The position numbers were made by a program, and so were the translations under genes. Under the pieces are notes generated by a model. The model made no database searches. It saw nothing but the letters and a program-made list of their open reading frames with translations, and had not been told where the DNA came from. This document shows positions 1-5,907 of a DNA stretch of 7,220 nucleotides, in pieces. The DNA is from Halomonas sp. (GTDB lineage Bacteria; Pseudomonadota; Gammaproteobacteria; Pseudomonadales; Halomonadaceae). The stretch lies in assembly GCA_007116835.1 (NCBI GenBank), contig SKHS01000059.1, forward strand, positions 1-7,220, in the 5' to 3' direction. The first letter of the stretch is position 1, and each line of letters opens with the position of its first letter.

Positions 1-270
1 AAGCGCAATAAACGCATCTTTTCGATTCGCATCAAGGTGGGCCGCCAGCGCTTCCATTAAATGTGCACCAGGATAAGCGTGGAGTGTTTCAATAGCGCGC
101 AACCGATTGAACTCGGATACCACTTGATCGACTCTCGCTTTCCCTGCTGACCACTTGCGTGCGATCGCCAGCAGTTCACGCCAATGATCAGAGCGTAAAC
201 CGCTCAGCGTGAAGAGTTGGTCAATATTAAGGGATGAAGCACGAGCCTGCTGTTCAACGCTAGTTTGCAT
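1..270 (-). CDS. N-terminal part of a decarboxylase-like protein (runs off the window)
   Basis: This is an open minus-strand frame of 90 codons from an ATG at 268-270 to the window edge, so only the N-terminus is visible. A good Shine-Dalgarno sequence, AGGTG at 278-282, lies 7 bases upstream of the ATG and supports this start. The protein begins MQTSVEQQARASS. Around residues 55-80 it has a run of the form RLRAIETLHAYPG followed by LMEALAAHLDANRKDAF. That pattern recalls the N-terminal region of some PLP-dependent Orn/Lys/Arg decarboxylase-like proteins, in which a YPG..LM..L segment precedes the catalytic domain. This is a family resemblance from memory only. The PLP-binding lysine and the rest of the catalytic domain lie outside the window, so the reaction cannot be confirmed. 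The gene follows the amidohydrolase on the same strand, about 200 bases away, and its leader carries two hairpins and a tandem repeat, which suggests its own control. That it is a real gene is fairly sure; the function is a weak guess. Confidence 0.6.
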   Translation of the reverse strand, partial: MQTSVEQQARASSLNIDQLFTLSGLRSDHWRELLAIARKWSAGKARVDQVVSEFNRLRAIETLHAYPGAHLMEALAAHLDANRKDAFIAL

Positions 271-284
271 TTCTCTGCACCTGT

Positions 285-315
285 CAAAAACGCCTCTCCA
301 AAGGCAAAGTTTTTG
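285..315 (-). promoter_or_regulatory. Leader hairpin with GGA loop, next to the Shine-Dalgarno
   Basis: On the minus strand the arms CAAAAAC (315-309) and GTTTTTG (291-285) pair over 7 bp. After a three-base TTT bulge, GCCT (305-302) pairs with AGGC (295-292) and closes the loop TTGGAG. The hairpin ends two bases before the AGGTG ribosome-binding site of the gene starting at 270. It could be a translational control element: a GGA in a hairpin loop is the typical CsrA/RsmA target shape. It could also be a weak intrinsic terminator, because the short GC stem is followed by GTTTTTG. The structure is visible in the sequence; the role is inferred. Confidence 0.4.
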
Positions 316-317
316 TA

Positions 318-338
318 CGCTTCCACTCCTTGGAAGCG
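318..338 (-). promoter_or_regulatory. Perfect 8-bp hairpin with AGGAG loop in the same leader
   Basis: CGCTTCCA and its exact complement TGGAAGCG form a perfect 8-bp stem around a five-base loop, which on the minus strand reads AGGAG. No start codon follows at ribosome-binding distance, so the AGGAG is not obviously a Shine-Dalgarno sequence for anything. It sits three bases upstream of the second GGA-loop hairpin (285-315), so the leader would carry a tandem pair of GGA-in-loop structures. There is no T-run after the stem, which argues against a terminator. Confidence 0.45.
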
Positions 339-374
339 CATGAACAAAACAGTGATGCACACTAGCGTCGATCA

Positions 375-430
375 GCTATGTGTTAAAACTCATGTGTTAA
401 AAGCTATGTGTTAAAAGCTATGTGTTAAAA
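375..430. repeat. Four tandem copies of a 14-bp unit
   Basis: Four head-to-tail copies of a 14-bp unit, gctatgtgttaaaa, fill 375-388, 389-402, 403-416 and 417-430. Three copies are identical; the second starts ctc instead of gct. On the minus strand, the sense of both flanking genes, the unit reads TTTTAACACATAGC. The array lies between the amidohydrolase stop and the decarboxylase-like gene. It could be a slippage-prone simple repeat or a clustered binding site. The TTAACA within each unit is one base from a -35 box, but no convincing -10 partner is seen. Confidence 0.9.
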
Positions 431-456
431 ATAGTTACTAACTTAAACTTTTTAAC
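424..456 (-). terminator. Weak AT-rich terminator-like hairpin after the amidohydrolase
   Basis: Eighteen bases past the amidohydrolase stop on the minus strand, GTTAAAAA (456-449) pairs with TTTTTAAC (431-424) over 8 bp around a 17-base loop. The loop can form a further small AGTT/AACT stem. The T-run lies in the 3' arm rather than after it and the stem has almost no GC, so termination would be inefficient at best. It overlaps the end of the 14-bp repeat array. Readthrough into the gene at 270 is possible. Confidence 0.25.
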
Positions 457-473
457 GCCACTAACCCTTAATT

Positions 474-1838
474 TTATAAATTATCTTTATAAACCCGACC
501 ACCTTTCATAATCATGCGTAAATTTCGTTCGGGATCTATCAGAAAATCAAGATTACGGCTTGGATCACCGTCAACCACTAACAGGTCGGCCAGTGCTCCT
601 GGCTCGATACGTCCAATAACGCCTGAATAAGGGTTGCGTGGTCCCGAAAGTGCTAATAGCTCACCGTTTTGCCCCGTCGCCATCGCTAACACCGTTAGCG
701 GATCATAAAAGCGCGTTAACTTCGCTAACTGACGTAGCTGATTTGGGGTATTTTTAGGGCTAAAAAGAATATCGGTTCCCCAGGCAGTTTTCACATTAAA
801 ACGCTGCGCCATTTCATAAGCGCGAACGGTTCCTTCCGCTACCTGGCGCTGAGACTCACGCCGTGCTGCATCGGGATAAACGTTGGCATCTTCATCTTGC
901 AGGAAAGGCTGAAGACTCCACCACGCCCCTTCTCCTGCCATCATTCTTACCGCCTCTTCATCGGCTAACTGGCCATGCTCAATCGACTTAACACCTGCAC
1001 GCAGGGCGCGCTGAATGCCCCGGGGCGTATAAACATGCACCATCACGTAGGTACCCCAGTCGTTTGCTGCTTCAACCGCAGAACGCAGCTCTCGTTCTGT
1101 AAACTGAGTACTGTCTAATGGGTCATAGAGCGACGCCACACCGCCCCCCGCCATCAGTTTAATCTGAGAGGCACCCAGCATCAGCTGTTCACGCGTTCGC
1201 CGTAGAACCTCCGCTTCACCATCAGCAATGACGGACACACCCTGCCGCTCCGCCTCACTTAGTGGCGTGGTACTACCGCGGGGCACATCATGGCGCATCC
1301 TAAAATCACCATGGCCCGACGTTTGAGAAATCATCGCCCCAGCAGGAAAGATGCGCGGTCCATTCACAATGCCCTCATCAATGGCACGCTTAAGGGCAAA
1401 GGACGGCCCCCCTACATCCCTCACCGAGGTAACACCTCGCATCAGGGTTCGTTCTGCCTCTCTCGCTGCTACCAAATGCACATAGCCGATATCAGCAGTC
1501 ATCGCCTCCATTTGAGAAATAGCGGCCAGCGTTGTGTGCCAGTGCGCATCAATTAACCCAGGCATTAAAACACGGCCACCACAGTCGATAACGCCCTCCC
1601 CCTGAGCGTCACCGCCACCCTCGATAATAGCGTCGATACGCCCGTTCTCTATCCGTACTGATACCCCATCACGCAGCCCCCCACTATGGCCGTCAAAAAG
1701 CCTTAAATTAGTTAATAACATAGGGCCTTCGTTAGCCTTTGTTTGCTGCCCAACAGCAAAAGGCACATGCAGCCCTGAAAACAGAGCCATCACCGCGGCG
1801 GTTCCACCGATCATTTGTCGACGGGTGATGTCTGCCAT
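474..1838 (-). CDS. Probable Tat-exported metal-dependent amidohydrolase (imidazolonepropionase/prolidase-like)
   Basis: This 454-residue amidohydrolase-superfamily enzyme would hydrolyse an amide or peptide-type bond with a binuclear metal centre. The usual ligands are visible: HWH at residues 99-101 at the end of strand 1 (GLIDAHWH), K227 in IKLMAGGGV as the candidate carboxylated bridging lysine, H268 in MVHVYTP, H288 in SIEHG and D356 in AWGTD. A beta-sandwich (residues 41-95 and the C-terminal GALADLLVVDGDP segment) flanks the barrel. The GGGVAS and H.YTP context fits the group containing bacterial Xaa-Arg/Lys prolidases and imidazolonepropionase-related hydrolases; the substrate cannot be assigned. 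The chosen start gives MADITRRQMIGG then a hydrophobic stretch to about residue 29, a twin-arginine signal that suggests export to the periplasm. The frame stays open upstream to a TTG at 1991 and an ATG at 1955, but either start would bury that signal. The ribosome-binding site at 1838 is weak (GAG about 8 bases upstream). The gene is divergent from the efflux operon. Confidence 0.9.
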   Translation of the reverse strand: MADITRRQMIGGTAAVMALFSGLHVPFAVGQQTKANEGPMLLTNLRLFDGHSGGLRDGVSVRIENGRIDAIIEGGGDAQGEGVIDCGGRVLMPGLIDAHWHTTLAAISQMEAMTADIGYVHLVAAREAERTLMRGVTSVRDVGGPSFALKRAIDEGIVNGPRIFPAGAMISQTSGHGDFRMRHDVPRGSTTPLSEAERQGVSVIADGEAEVLRRTREQLMLGASQIKLMAGGGVASLYDPLDSTQFTERELRSAVEAANDWGTYVMVHVYTPRGIQRALRAGVKSIEHGQLADEEAVRMMAGEGAWWSLQPFLQDEDANVYPDAARRESQRQVAEGTVRAYEMAQRFNVKTAWGTDILFSPKNTPNQLRQLAKLTRFYDPLTVLAMATGQNGELLALSGPRNPYSGVIGRIEPGALADLLVVDGDPSRNLDFLIDPERNLRMIMKGGRVYKDNL

Positions 1839-1991
1839 AATGCGCTCATGGAAACGCTGCAGCAGCGGCGAACCACAGCAGCACGCGCCATGGCGGTGGT
1901 GAGAGTGCGTTTCTATCAAGGGTGGCAACGGTAAGAAACGAGCGGTTGGCGGCATGATGAGCGTCTCGGTTAGCAGTAATAAGAAGTACAA
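1839..1991 (-). other. In-frame upstream extension rich in His and Cys; probable untranslated leader
   Basis: The amidohydrolase frame stays open for 51 codons upstream of the preferred start, with possible starts at a TTG (1991) and an ATG (1955). The conceptual peptide is proline-rich and then contains HSHHRHGACCCG, an unusual His/Arg/Cys cluster, just before the Tat signal. There is no stop codon between it and the enzyme, so it is not a separate leader cistron in this frame. The DNA has repeated gctgct/cagcag triplets that can fold. I treat it as leader RNA. An alternative is a real N-terminal extension, but that would be incompatible with a normal Tat signal. Confidence 0.35.
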
Positions 1992-2010
1992 ACAACTCGA
2001 TTAATGCCAA

Positions 2011-2040
2011 ATTAACTTGACACAGTTTGTTATTAGTCAA
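2011..2040 (-). promoter_or_regulatory. Candidate sigma70 promoter for the amidohydrolase
   Basis: Read on the minus strand, TTGACT (2040-2035) is followed after 18 bp by GTTAAT (2016-2011). The -35 matches five of six consensus bases and the -10 is weaker. The predicted start point is near 2004, giving a leader of about 165 bases before the ATG at 1838. It occupies the same DNA as a plus-strand promoter candidate at 2017-2046. Confidence 0.4.
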
Positions 2041-2046
2041 TATATA
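2017..2046 (+). promoter_or_regulatory. Candidate sigma70 promoter reading toward the efflux operon
   Basis: A perfect -35 box, TTGACA (2017-2022), is followed after 18 bp by TATATA (2041-2046). The start point would be near 2053, giving a leader of about 270 bases before the GTG at 2326. That leader would contain the dyad cluster at 2156-2212. It overlaps the minus-strand candidate base for base: each one's -35 abuts the other's -10. Confidence 0.4.
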
Positions 2047-2155
2047 TCAAATCACTCCATGTGCAATTACCCATCCATTTTTTTACAGCAACCTCCTACA
2101 ACTACACGTGACAGCAACACCTTACAGCCATACGTTACGGCAACAGGCATAAAAA

Positions 2156-2212
2156 TTAGCGCGCTAACATTAGTAAAGAAGTTAACTTACTCTATTAAAA
2201 CGATGTTTAATA
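2156..2212. promoter_or_regulatory. Three consecutive dyad-symmetric sites, possible operators
   Basis: Three inverted repeats follow each other: the perfect 12-bp palindrome TTAGCGCGCTAA (2156-2167), the perfect 10-bp palindrome AAGTTAACTT (2179-2188), and 7-bp arms TATTAAA/TTTAATA around six bases (2193-2212). Their centres are 22 and then 19 bp apart, about two helical turns each. Such spacing suits binding of dimeric regulators on one face of the DNA. No regulator gene is in the window. AT-rich DNA gives some palindromes by chance, so function is inferred. Confidence 0.4.
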
Positions 2213-2252
2213 AACTACTGATGCGCTACAGATACATCATTTTTTATAGCTT

Positions 2253-2280
2253 TTCACATTTCGCTTGGGTATTTTTTAAT
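2253..2280 (+). promoter_or_regulatory. Candidate proximal promoter of the efflux operon
   Basis: TTCACA (2253-2258) and TTTAAT (2275-2280) are separated by 16 bp, close to sigma70 consensus in AT-rich DNA. The start point would be near 2287, about 40 bases before the GTG start of the outer-membrane factor. An alternative pairing uses TTGGGT (2265-2270) with ATAAAT (2288-2293). This is the most economical promoter position for the operon but is only a consensus match. Confidence 0.35.
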
Positions 2281-2284
2281 AGTG

Positions 2285-2296
2285 ATGATAAATCAT
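2285..2296. promoter_or_regulatory. Small palindrome at the predicted start point, possible operator
   Basis: ATGATAAATCAT is a 5-2-5 inverted repeat that coincides with the predicted transcription start of the proximal promoter. A repressor bound there would block the operon. It is short and lies in AT-rich sequence, so chance is possible. Confidence 0.25.
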
Positions 2297-2325
2297 AAGA
2301 GTAAATAACAATGAGGTGGTGAGCC

Positions 2326-3762
2326 GTGAAAAGGTCAAGCATGATTTTATGGGCATCGCTGTTGGTGGTGGCCGCAACTTCATTCAGCCTGCATGCCCAG
2401 GCTCAACTGCTATCACTAGAGAGCGCATGGCAGCAACTACGCAGTCAAGATGATGACGTTGCGGCAGGTCAGGCAGCACAGCAGCGCGCTGCGGCACTAC
2501 TTTCCACCCGCGACAACCTACTGCTCCCTCAAATAGACCTGATCGGTTCTTACACTCGACTCGACAGTCCTATAGAAGTGGATGCCCTTGCTCTCAATCC
2601 CCTAAGTAGCGCTGCTAATACGCTGCCAGGGCAGCTATTGGTCGACCTTATTGGTGGACCTGAGGCGTTCACCACCCCCGTTACCAATCGCAACGTCGCC
2701 CGAAGCTCGCTCGCGATGTTTTGGCCGCTCTATACCGGCGGAAAAATCAGCACGGCACGCGAACTGCTAACATTGGAAGAGAGAGAGGCCTCGCTGCTGC
2801 TTGAAGAGGTTTATCGCGTTCGTTTTATTGATTTAGTATCAGCGTATTACGGGTTGGTAATGTCCGATCGAGCGCTGAATACTCAGCAACAGGCTGAAGA
2901 CACCCTCGCCCATCACTACCGCTCTGCCCGCGCCCTTGAGGATCAATATCAGATTGCCCGTGTAGAACGGTTGGCCGCTGAAGCCGCTTACGACCGCTCA
3001 CGTATCACCACACGTGCCATACGCGAACAGCGTAATAGTGCTCGCCAAGCGCTCGCCTCGTTGGTTCACTACCCTCACCATGCACAAAGCGCTAGCGTGA
3101 CACCAGCAGAAGGCCCAACGCCTAGCTCACCCCTGTTTACCCTCGCCGCGCTGCCGCCGATTGAGCACTTTCAACCAGGGCTAGCCAACCACCCAGTGTT
3201 AAGGCTCCTAGCTAATCAAAAAGCAAAGGCTGAAAGCATTGTCGATGCAAGTCGCGGACTGTACCACCCTAATGTGTATATGTACGGCAGCTATAATTTT
3301 TATGAAGATGACTCTTTCGCCAGTGATCTCACCCCAGACTGGTTCGTAGGGGTGGGCGTTAGTGTGCCGCTTGTCGATCGCCGTGGACGTGGTGGTAAGG
3401 TACAGGCGGCGGTAAGCACGGTCTTAGAATTAAGGCATCGCCAACAGGCAGCCGCCCGCAAACTTGAGCTGCTGCTTGATCAACAGTACCGCGAAGCAAA
3501 CCAAGCGCTTGAGGAGCACCGCGACCTCGCCAGCACGGTGGCACTGGCAGAAGAGAGCCTTCGCTTACAAGAGCTGGCTTTCGCTGCAGGGATTGGACGT
3601 GCGCTTGATGTAATTGATGCTCAAACCTTTCTATCGACGACCCGCACCCGCCGTGATGCTGCTGCTTTCAAATTCTTGATGTCGTTCGCTCAGCTACTCA
3701 GCATCACTGGCCAGCAAGAAGCACTGTTTGCTTACCTTAGCGAAGGGGATCCCATTCCGTGA
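2326..3762 (+). CDS. TolC-family outer-membrane efflux protein
   Basis: This 478-residue protein should form the trimeric outer-membrane duct of a tripartite exporter. It starts with a cleavable signal peptide (MKRSSMILWASLLVVAATS, cleavage probably after AQA at residue 26). There is no lipobox cysteine, so it is TolC-like rather than a lipidated OprM type. Two outer-membrane-efflux repeats are visible. The first contains VARSSLAMFWPLYTGGKISTARE (residues about 124-146), the typical P.Y.GG.I segment where the barrel meets the helices. The second contains YGSYNFYED, then VGVGVSVPLVDRRGRGGK and LDVIDAQTFLSTTRTRRDA near the C-terminus. Long alanine- and glutamine-rich helices lie between. The start is a GTG preceded by a strong GAGGTG (2313-2318) at 7-base spacing; an ATG five codons later (2341) is a less likely alternative. 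It is the first gene of the operon and overlaps the adaptor gene by 4 bases (GTGA). The family assignment is firm; the substrate is unknown. Confidence 0.93.
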   Translation: MKRSSMILWASLLVVAATSFSLHAQAQLLSLESAWQQLRSQDDDVAAGQAAQQRAAALLSTRDNLLLPQIDLIGSYTRLDSPIEVDALALNPLSSAANTLPGQLLVDLIGGPEAFTTPVTNRNVARSSLAMFWPLYTGGKISTARELLTLEEREASLLLEEVYRVRFIDLVSAYYGLVMSDRALNTQQQAEDTLAHHYRSARALEDQYQIARVERLAAEAAYDRSRITTRAIREQRNSARQALASLVHYPHHAQSASVTPAEGPTPSSPLFTLAALPPIEHFQPGLANHPVLRLLANQKAKAESIVDASRGLYHPNVYMYGSYNFYEDDSFASDLTPDWFVGVGVSVPLVDRRGRGGKVQAAVSTVLELRHRQQAAARKLELLLDQQYREANQALEEHRDLASTVALAEESLRLQELAFAAGIGRALDVIDAQTFLSTTRTRRDAAAFKFLMSFAQLLSITGQQEALFAYLSEGDPIP

Positions 3763-4772
3763 CCAAACGCAGACTACTCATCCTGGCGGTATTAGCGGTT
3801 GTCGCCATTGCGGTATCGATTGTTTTTTGGCGCACCTACAGCGCGCCTACGCCGCGTTTACAAGGCCAAATAGAAGCGCGCCAGTACATGGTTTCCTCAA
3901 AAGTGCCAGGGCGCCTTGCTGAGGTTGAGGTTCGACGCGGCGACAGTGTCACTGTAGGTGACGTCATGTTTCGTATCGATAGCCCCGAGCTTGAAGCTAA
4001 GCTAACTCAGGTCGATGCACTCGATACGATCAGTCGTTCGCTGGCCCAAGCAGTGGAAGGCGGTACCCGGGAAGAGAAAATTGCCGCCGCGCGCAGCGAG
4101 TTTCAAAAAGCCCAGGCGGCTGAAACGATGGCAAGAACAACGTATGAACGCACACGCGTGTTAGCCGAACAGGGCGTTATCGCGCGCCAACGCCTAGACG
4201 AAGCGTTCACCCTACTACGCATCGCCGAACAAACACGCGTGACGGCAGGTGAAGTGCTCCGTTTAGCTGAGGCGGGCCCTCGTGAAGAAGCACGTACCGC
4301 CACTCGTGCTGGTGAAGAGATAACGGCTAGCCTACGTGATGAAATCAATGAACTGCTTGAAGATTCAATCGCATTCGCTCATCACAAAGGTATTGTCAGC
4401 AATGTATTGCTAAACCCTGGCGAGCTCGTCCCCCAAGGTTTCCCAGTGGTGATGATCACTGACCTAGACGAAGCGTGGGCTTTGTTTAATGTTCGTGAAG
4501 ATCTACTACGGCACTTTTCGCCAGGTGCAGAGTTCGACCTCGACATCCCCTCTCTTGGCCGTCAGGCACGCTTTAAAGTGAGCCATATTGCGGCGCTAGG
4601 TGATTTTGCCACCTGGCGCGCCACCGTACCTGGGCGCGGTTTTGACATGCGCACATTTGAAGTGGAAATGCACCCTGTTGAGGCGGTACCCGGCCTCAGG
4701 GCAGGCATGAGCGTGTTGCTTGATTTACCTTCAGAGGATGCCCAGGCAGGTAGCCAACATGGCGCTAACTAA
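3759..4772 (+). CDS. HlyD-family periplasmic adaptor (membrane fusion protein)
   Basis: This 337-residue adaptor links the inner-membrane permeases to the TolC-like duct. A single N-terminal anchor lies at residues 5-24 after a positively charged MTKRR. A biotinyl-lipoyl-like domain follows (about 34-80, GQIEARQYMVSSKVPGRLAEV with RRGDSV.VGDVMFRID). A long coiled-coil hairpin (about 80-205) comes next; its turn, RVLAEQGVIARQRLDEA (133-149), matches the TolC-docking tip, although alanine replaces the usual serine after GVI. The second lipoyl half and beta-barrel run from FAHHKGIVSNVLLNPGELV to the C-terminus, with RAGMSVLLDLP as the usual closing strand. It resembles the E. coli YbhG and YhiI adaptors of ABC-2 exporters more than the longer RND or type I secretion adaptors. 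The GTG start overlaps the upstream stop and has AGGGGA 9 bases upstream. The gene runs 14 bases into the first permease, so the four genes are probably translationally coupled. Confidence 0.9.
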   Translation: MTKRRLLILAVLAVVAIAVSIVFWRTYSAPTPRLQGQIEARQYMVSSKVPGRLAEVEVRRGDSVTVGDVMFRIDSPELEAKLTQVDALDTISRSLAQAVEGGTREEKIAAARSEFQKAQAAETMARTTYERTRVLAEQGVIARQRLDEAFTLLRIAEQTRVTAGEVLRLAEAGPREEARTATRAGEEITASLRDEINELLEDSIAFAHHKGIVSNVLLNPGELVPQGFPVVMITDLDEAWALFNVREDLLRHFSPGAEFDLDIPSLGRQARFKVSHIAALGDFATWRATVPGRGFDMRTFEVEMHPVEAVPGLRAGMSVLLDLPSEDAQAGSQHGAN

Positions 4773-5907
4773 GCTAAATGGCTGGCAGGCATTGCGCAGC
4801 CAGCCTTGGCTTCTCGCGCTGGTCGGTTGGCTGCCCCCGCTAATGACACTACTGTTTATTGCCGTGTTTGAAGTGGGCACACCCCAGTCGCTCCCCGTCG
4901 GCGTTGTGGATTTAGACCACACCTCTGAATCCCGTTCACTACAGCGTTTCTTAGACGCCAGCCCTGCACTGGACATGCTTCACCCTTACCCTTCAGCAAG
5001 CGAAGGATCAGAGGCGCTACAACGCGGAGAAATTTTGGCGCTATTGATCATTCCACGAGATTTTGGACGCGATCTGCGGATGTCTCTCAGCCCTGAGGCC
5101 GTCGCGTTCTACAACAGCCAATACCTGCTGGCAGGCAAGTTCATTTCCTCGGCTCTCTCTCAATCAAGCATGACATTTGCTGCCGAGGCGGGTGTTGCTT
5201 TGCGACTTGGTCAGGGCTATGCGCTACCTGAAGCCGTTGCAGCGGCGGCACCTGTGCGTCCGCAAATCACCTCTTTGTATAATTCTGGAATGAGCTATGC
5301 CCGTTTTTTGGTGACTACGATCAGCCCTGCCCTTTGGCAAATTGTGATTGTTGTTGCAACGCTGCTGACGCTTTGCTGGCGGCTCGAAAAAGCCCCCTTA
5401 CCAACCACTTTCTTCGCCAGAAGTAATGCGCTCTGGCAATTGCTAACCCCGATTTCGTTGCTGCTTTGGCTGCAGGGTATGCTGATGCTTGGCATGTTTT
5501 ACTATTTTCTTGGCTGGTCACCAGAGGGCAGCGTGGCGTGGTTAATCGCCGGTATGGCGCTGATGGTACTTGCCGTTCAGAGTATGGCGACGCTAATTCT
5601 TGCCGCTGTTGCTAACAAAGTGCGCGCCCTAAGCCTGTGCGCTGCTTATCTTGCGCCGGCCTTTGCGTTTATGGGGATTACCTTTCCCCGAGGCGACATG
5701 AATATGCTGGCGCGTGTTTGGGGCAACCTGATGCCTTCAACCCATTATATTGAACTCCAGGTGGCGGTCGCTGACCACGCTGCCCCGTTGGCGACACTGC
5801 TGCCACCGCTGTTGATCCTGTCACTGTTTATACTGCCGCTGCCGCTCGCCATTCATGCACTGCCCAAACAACTCCTGATTAATCCTGCTGAGCAGGTGTC
5901 CTCATGA
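4759..5907 (+). CDS. ABC-2 type permease, first subunit
   Basis: This is a 382-residue inner-membrane protein with the ABC2_membrane_3 layout. One helix near the N-terminus (17-37) is followed by a large extracytoplasmic domain (about 38-185) and then about five clustered helices (near 190-215, 230-258, 270-295, 302-322, 350-372). The segment LPVGVVDLDHTSESRSLQRFLDASP just after helix 1 and TFPRGDMNMLARVWGNLMPSTHYIELQ before the last helix are hallmarks of the YhhJ/YbhR/YbhS-type permeases. It has no Walker A, signature or Walker B motif. The ATG at 4759 is chosen because AGGT (4748-4751) sits 7 bases upstream. The TTG at 4720 and ATG at 4738 give longer products but lack well-spaced ribosome-binding sites. 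It overlaps the adaptor by 14 bases and the second permease by 4 (ATGA). It probably pairs with the second permease in a heterodimer that moves a substrate toward the adaptor and duct. Confidence 0.9.
   Translation: MALTKLNGWQALRSQPWLLALVGWLPPLMTLLFIAVFEVGTPQSLPVGVVDLDHTSESRSLQRFLDASPALDMLHPYPSASEGSEALQRGEILALLIIPRDFGRDLRMSLSPEAVAFYNSQYLLAGKFISSALSQSSMTFAAEAGVALRLGQGYALPEAVAAAAPVRPQITSLYNSGMSYARFLVTTISPALWQIVIVVATLLTLCWRLEKAPLPTTFFARSNALWQLLTPISLLLWLQGMLMLGMFYYFLGWSPEGSVAWLIAGMALMVLAVQSMATLILAAVANKVRALSLCAAYLAPAFAFMGITFPRGDMNMLARVWGNLMPSTHYIELQVAVADHAAPLATLLPPLLILSLFILPLPLAIHALPKQLLINPAEQVSS

Noticed and set aside
2017..2298. Open frame of 93 codons in the AT-rich gap between the divergent genes.
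   Set aside because: It is long for such AT-rich DNA, but it begins at TTG, none of its ATGs (2059, 2203, 2221) has a ribosome-binding site, the product resembles no family I know, and it covers promoter and dyad sites. A degraded gene cannot be fully excluded.
2311..2322. Three-codon ATG-AGG-TGG-TGA minicistron just before the outer-membrane factor.
   Set aside because: It overlaps the Shine-Dalgarno sequence itself and has no ribosome-binding site of its own; it is most simply the GAGGTG motif.
3359..3544. Antisense open frames inside the outer-membrane, adaptor and permease genes.
   Set aside because: They are shadows of strongly coding plus-strand genes, with no ribosome-binding sites and no recognisable products.
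4720..4758. Longer start (TTG at 4720 or ATG at 4738) for the first permease.
   Set aside because: Neither has a well-spaced ribosome-binding site, while the ATG at 4759 has AGGT 7 bases upstream and gives the usual permease N-terminus.
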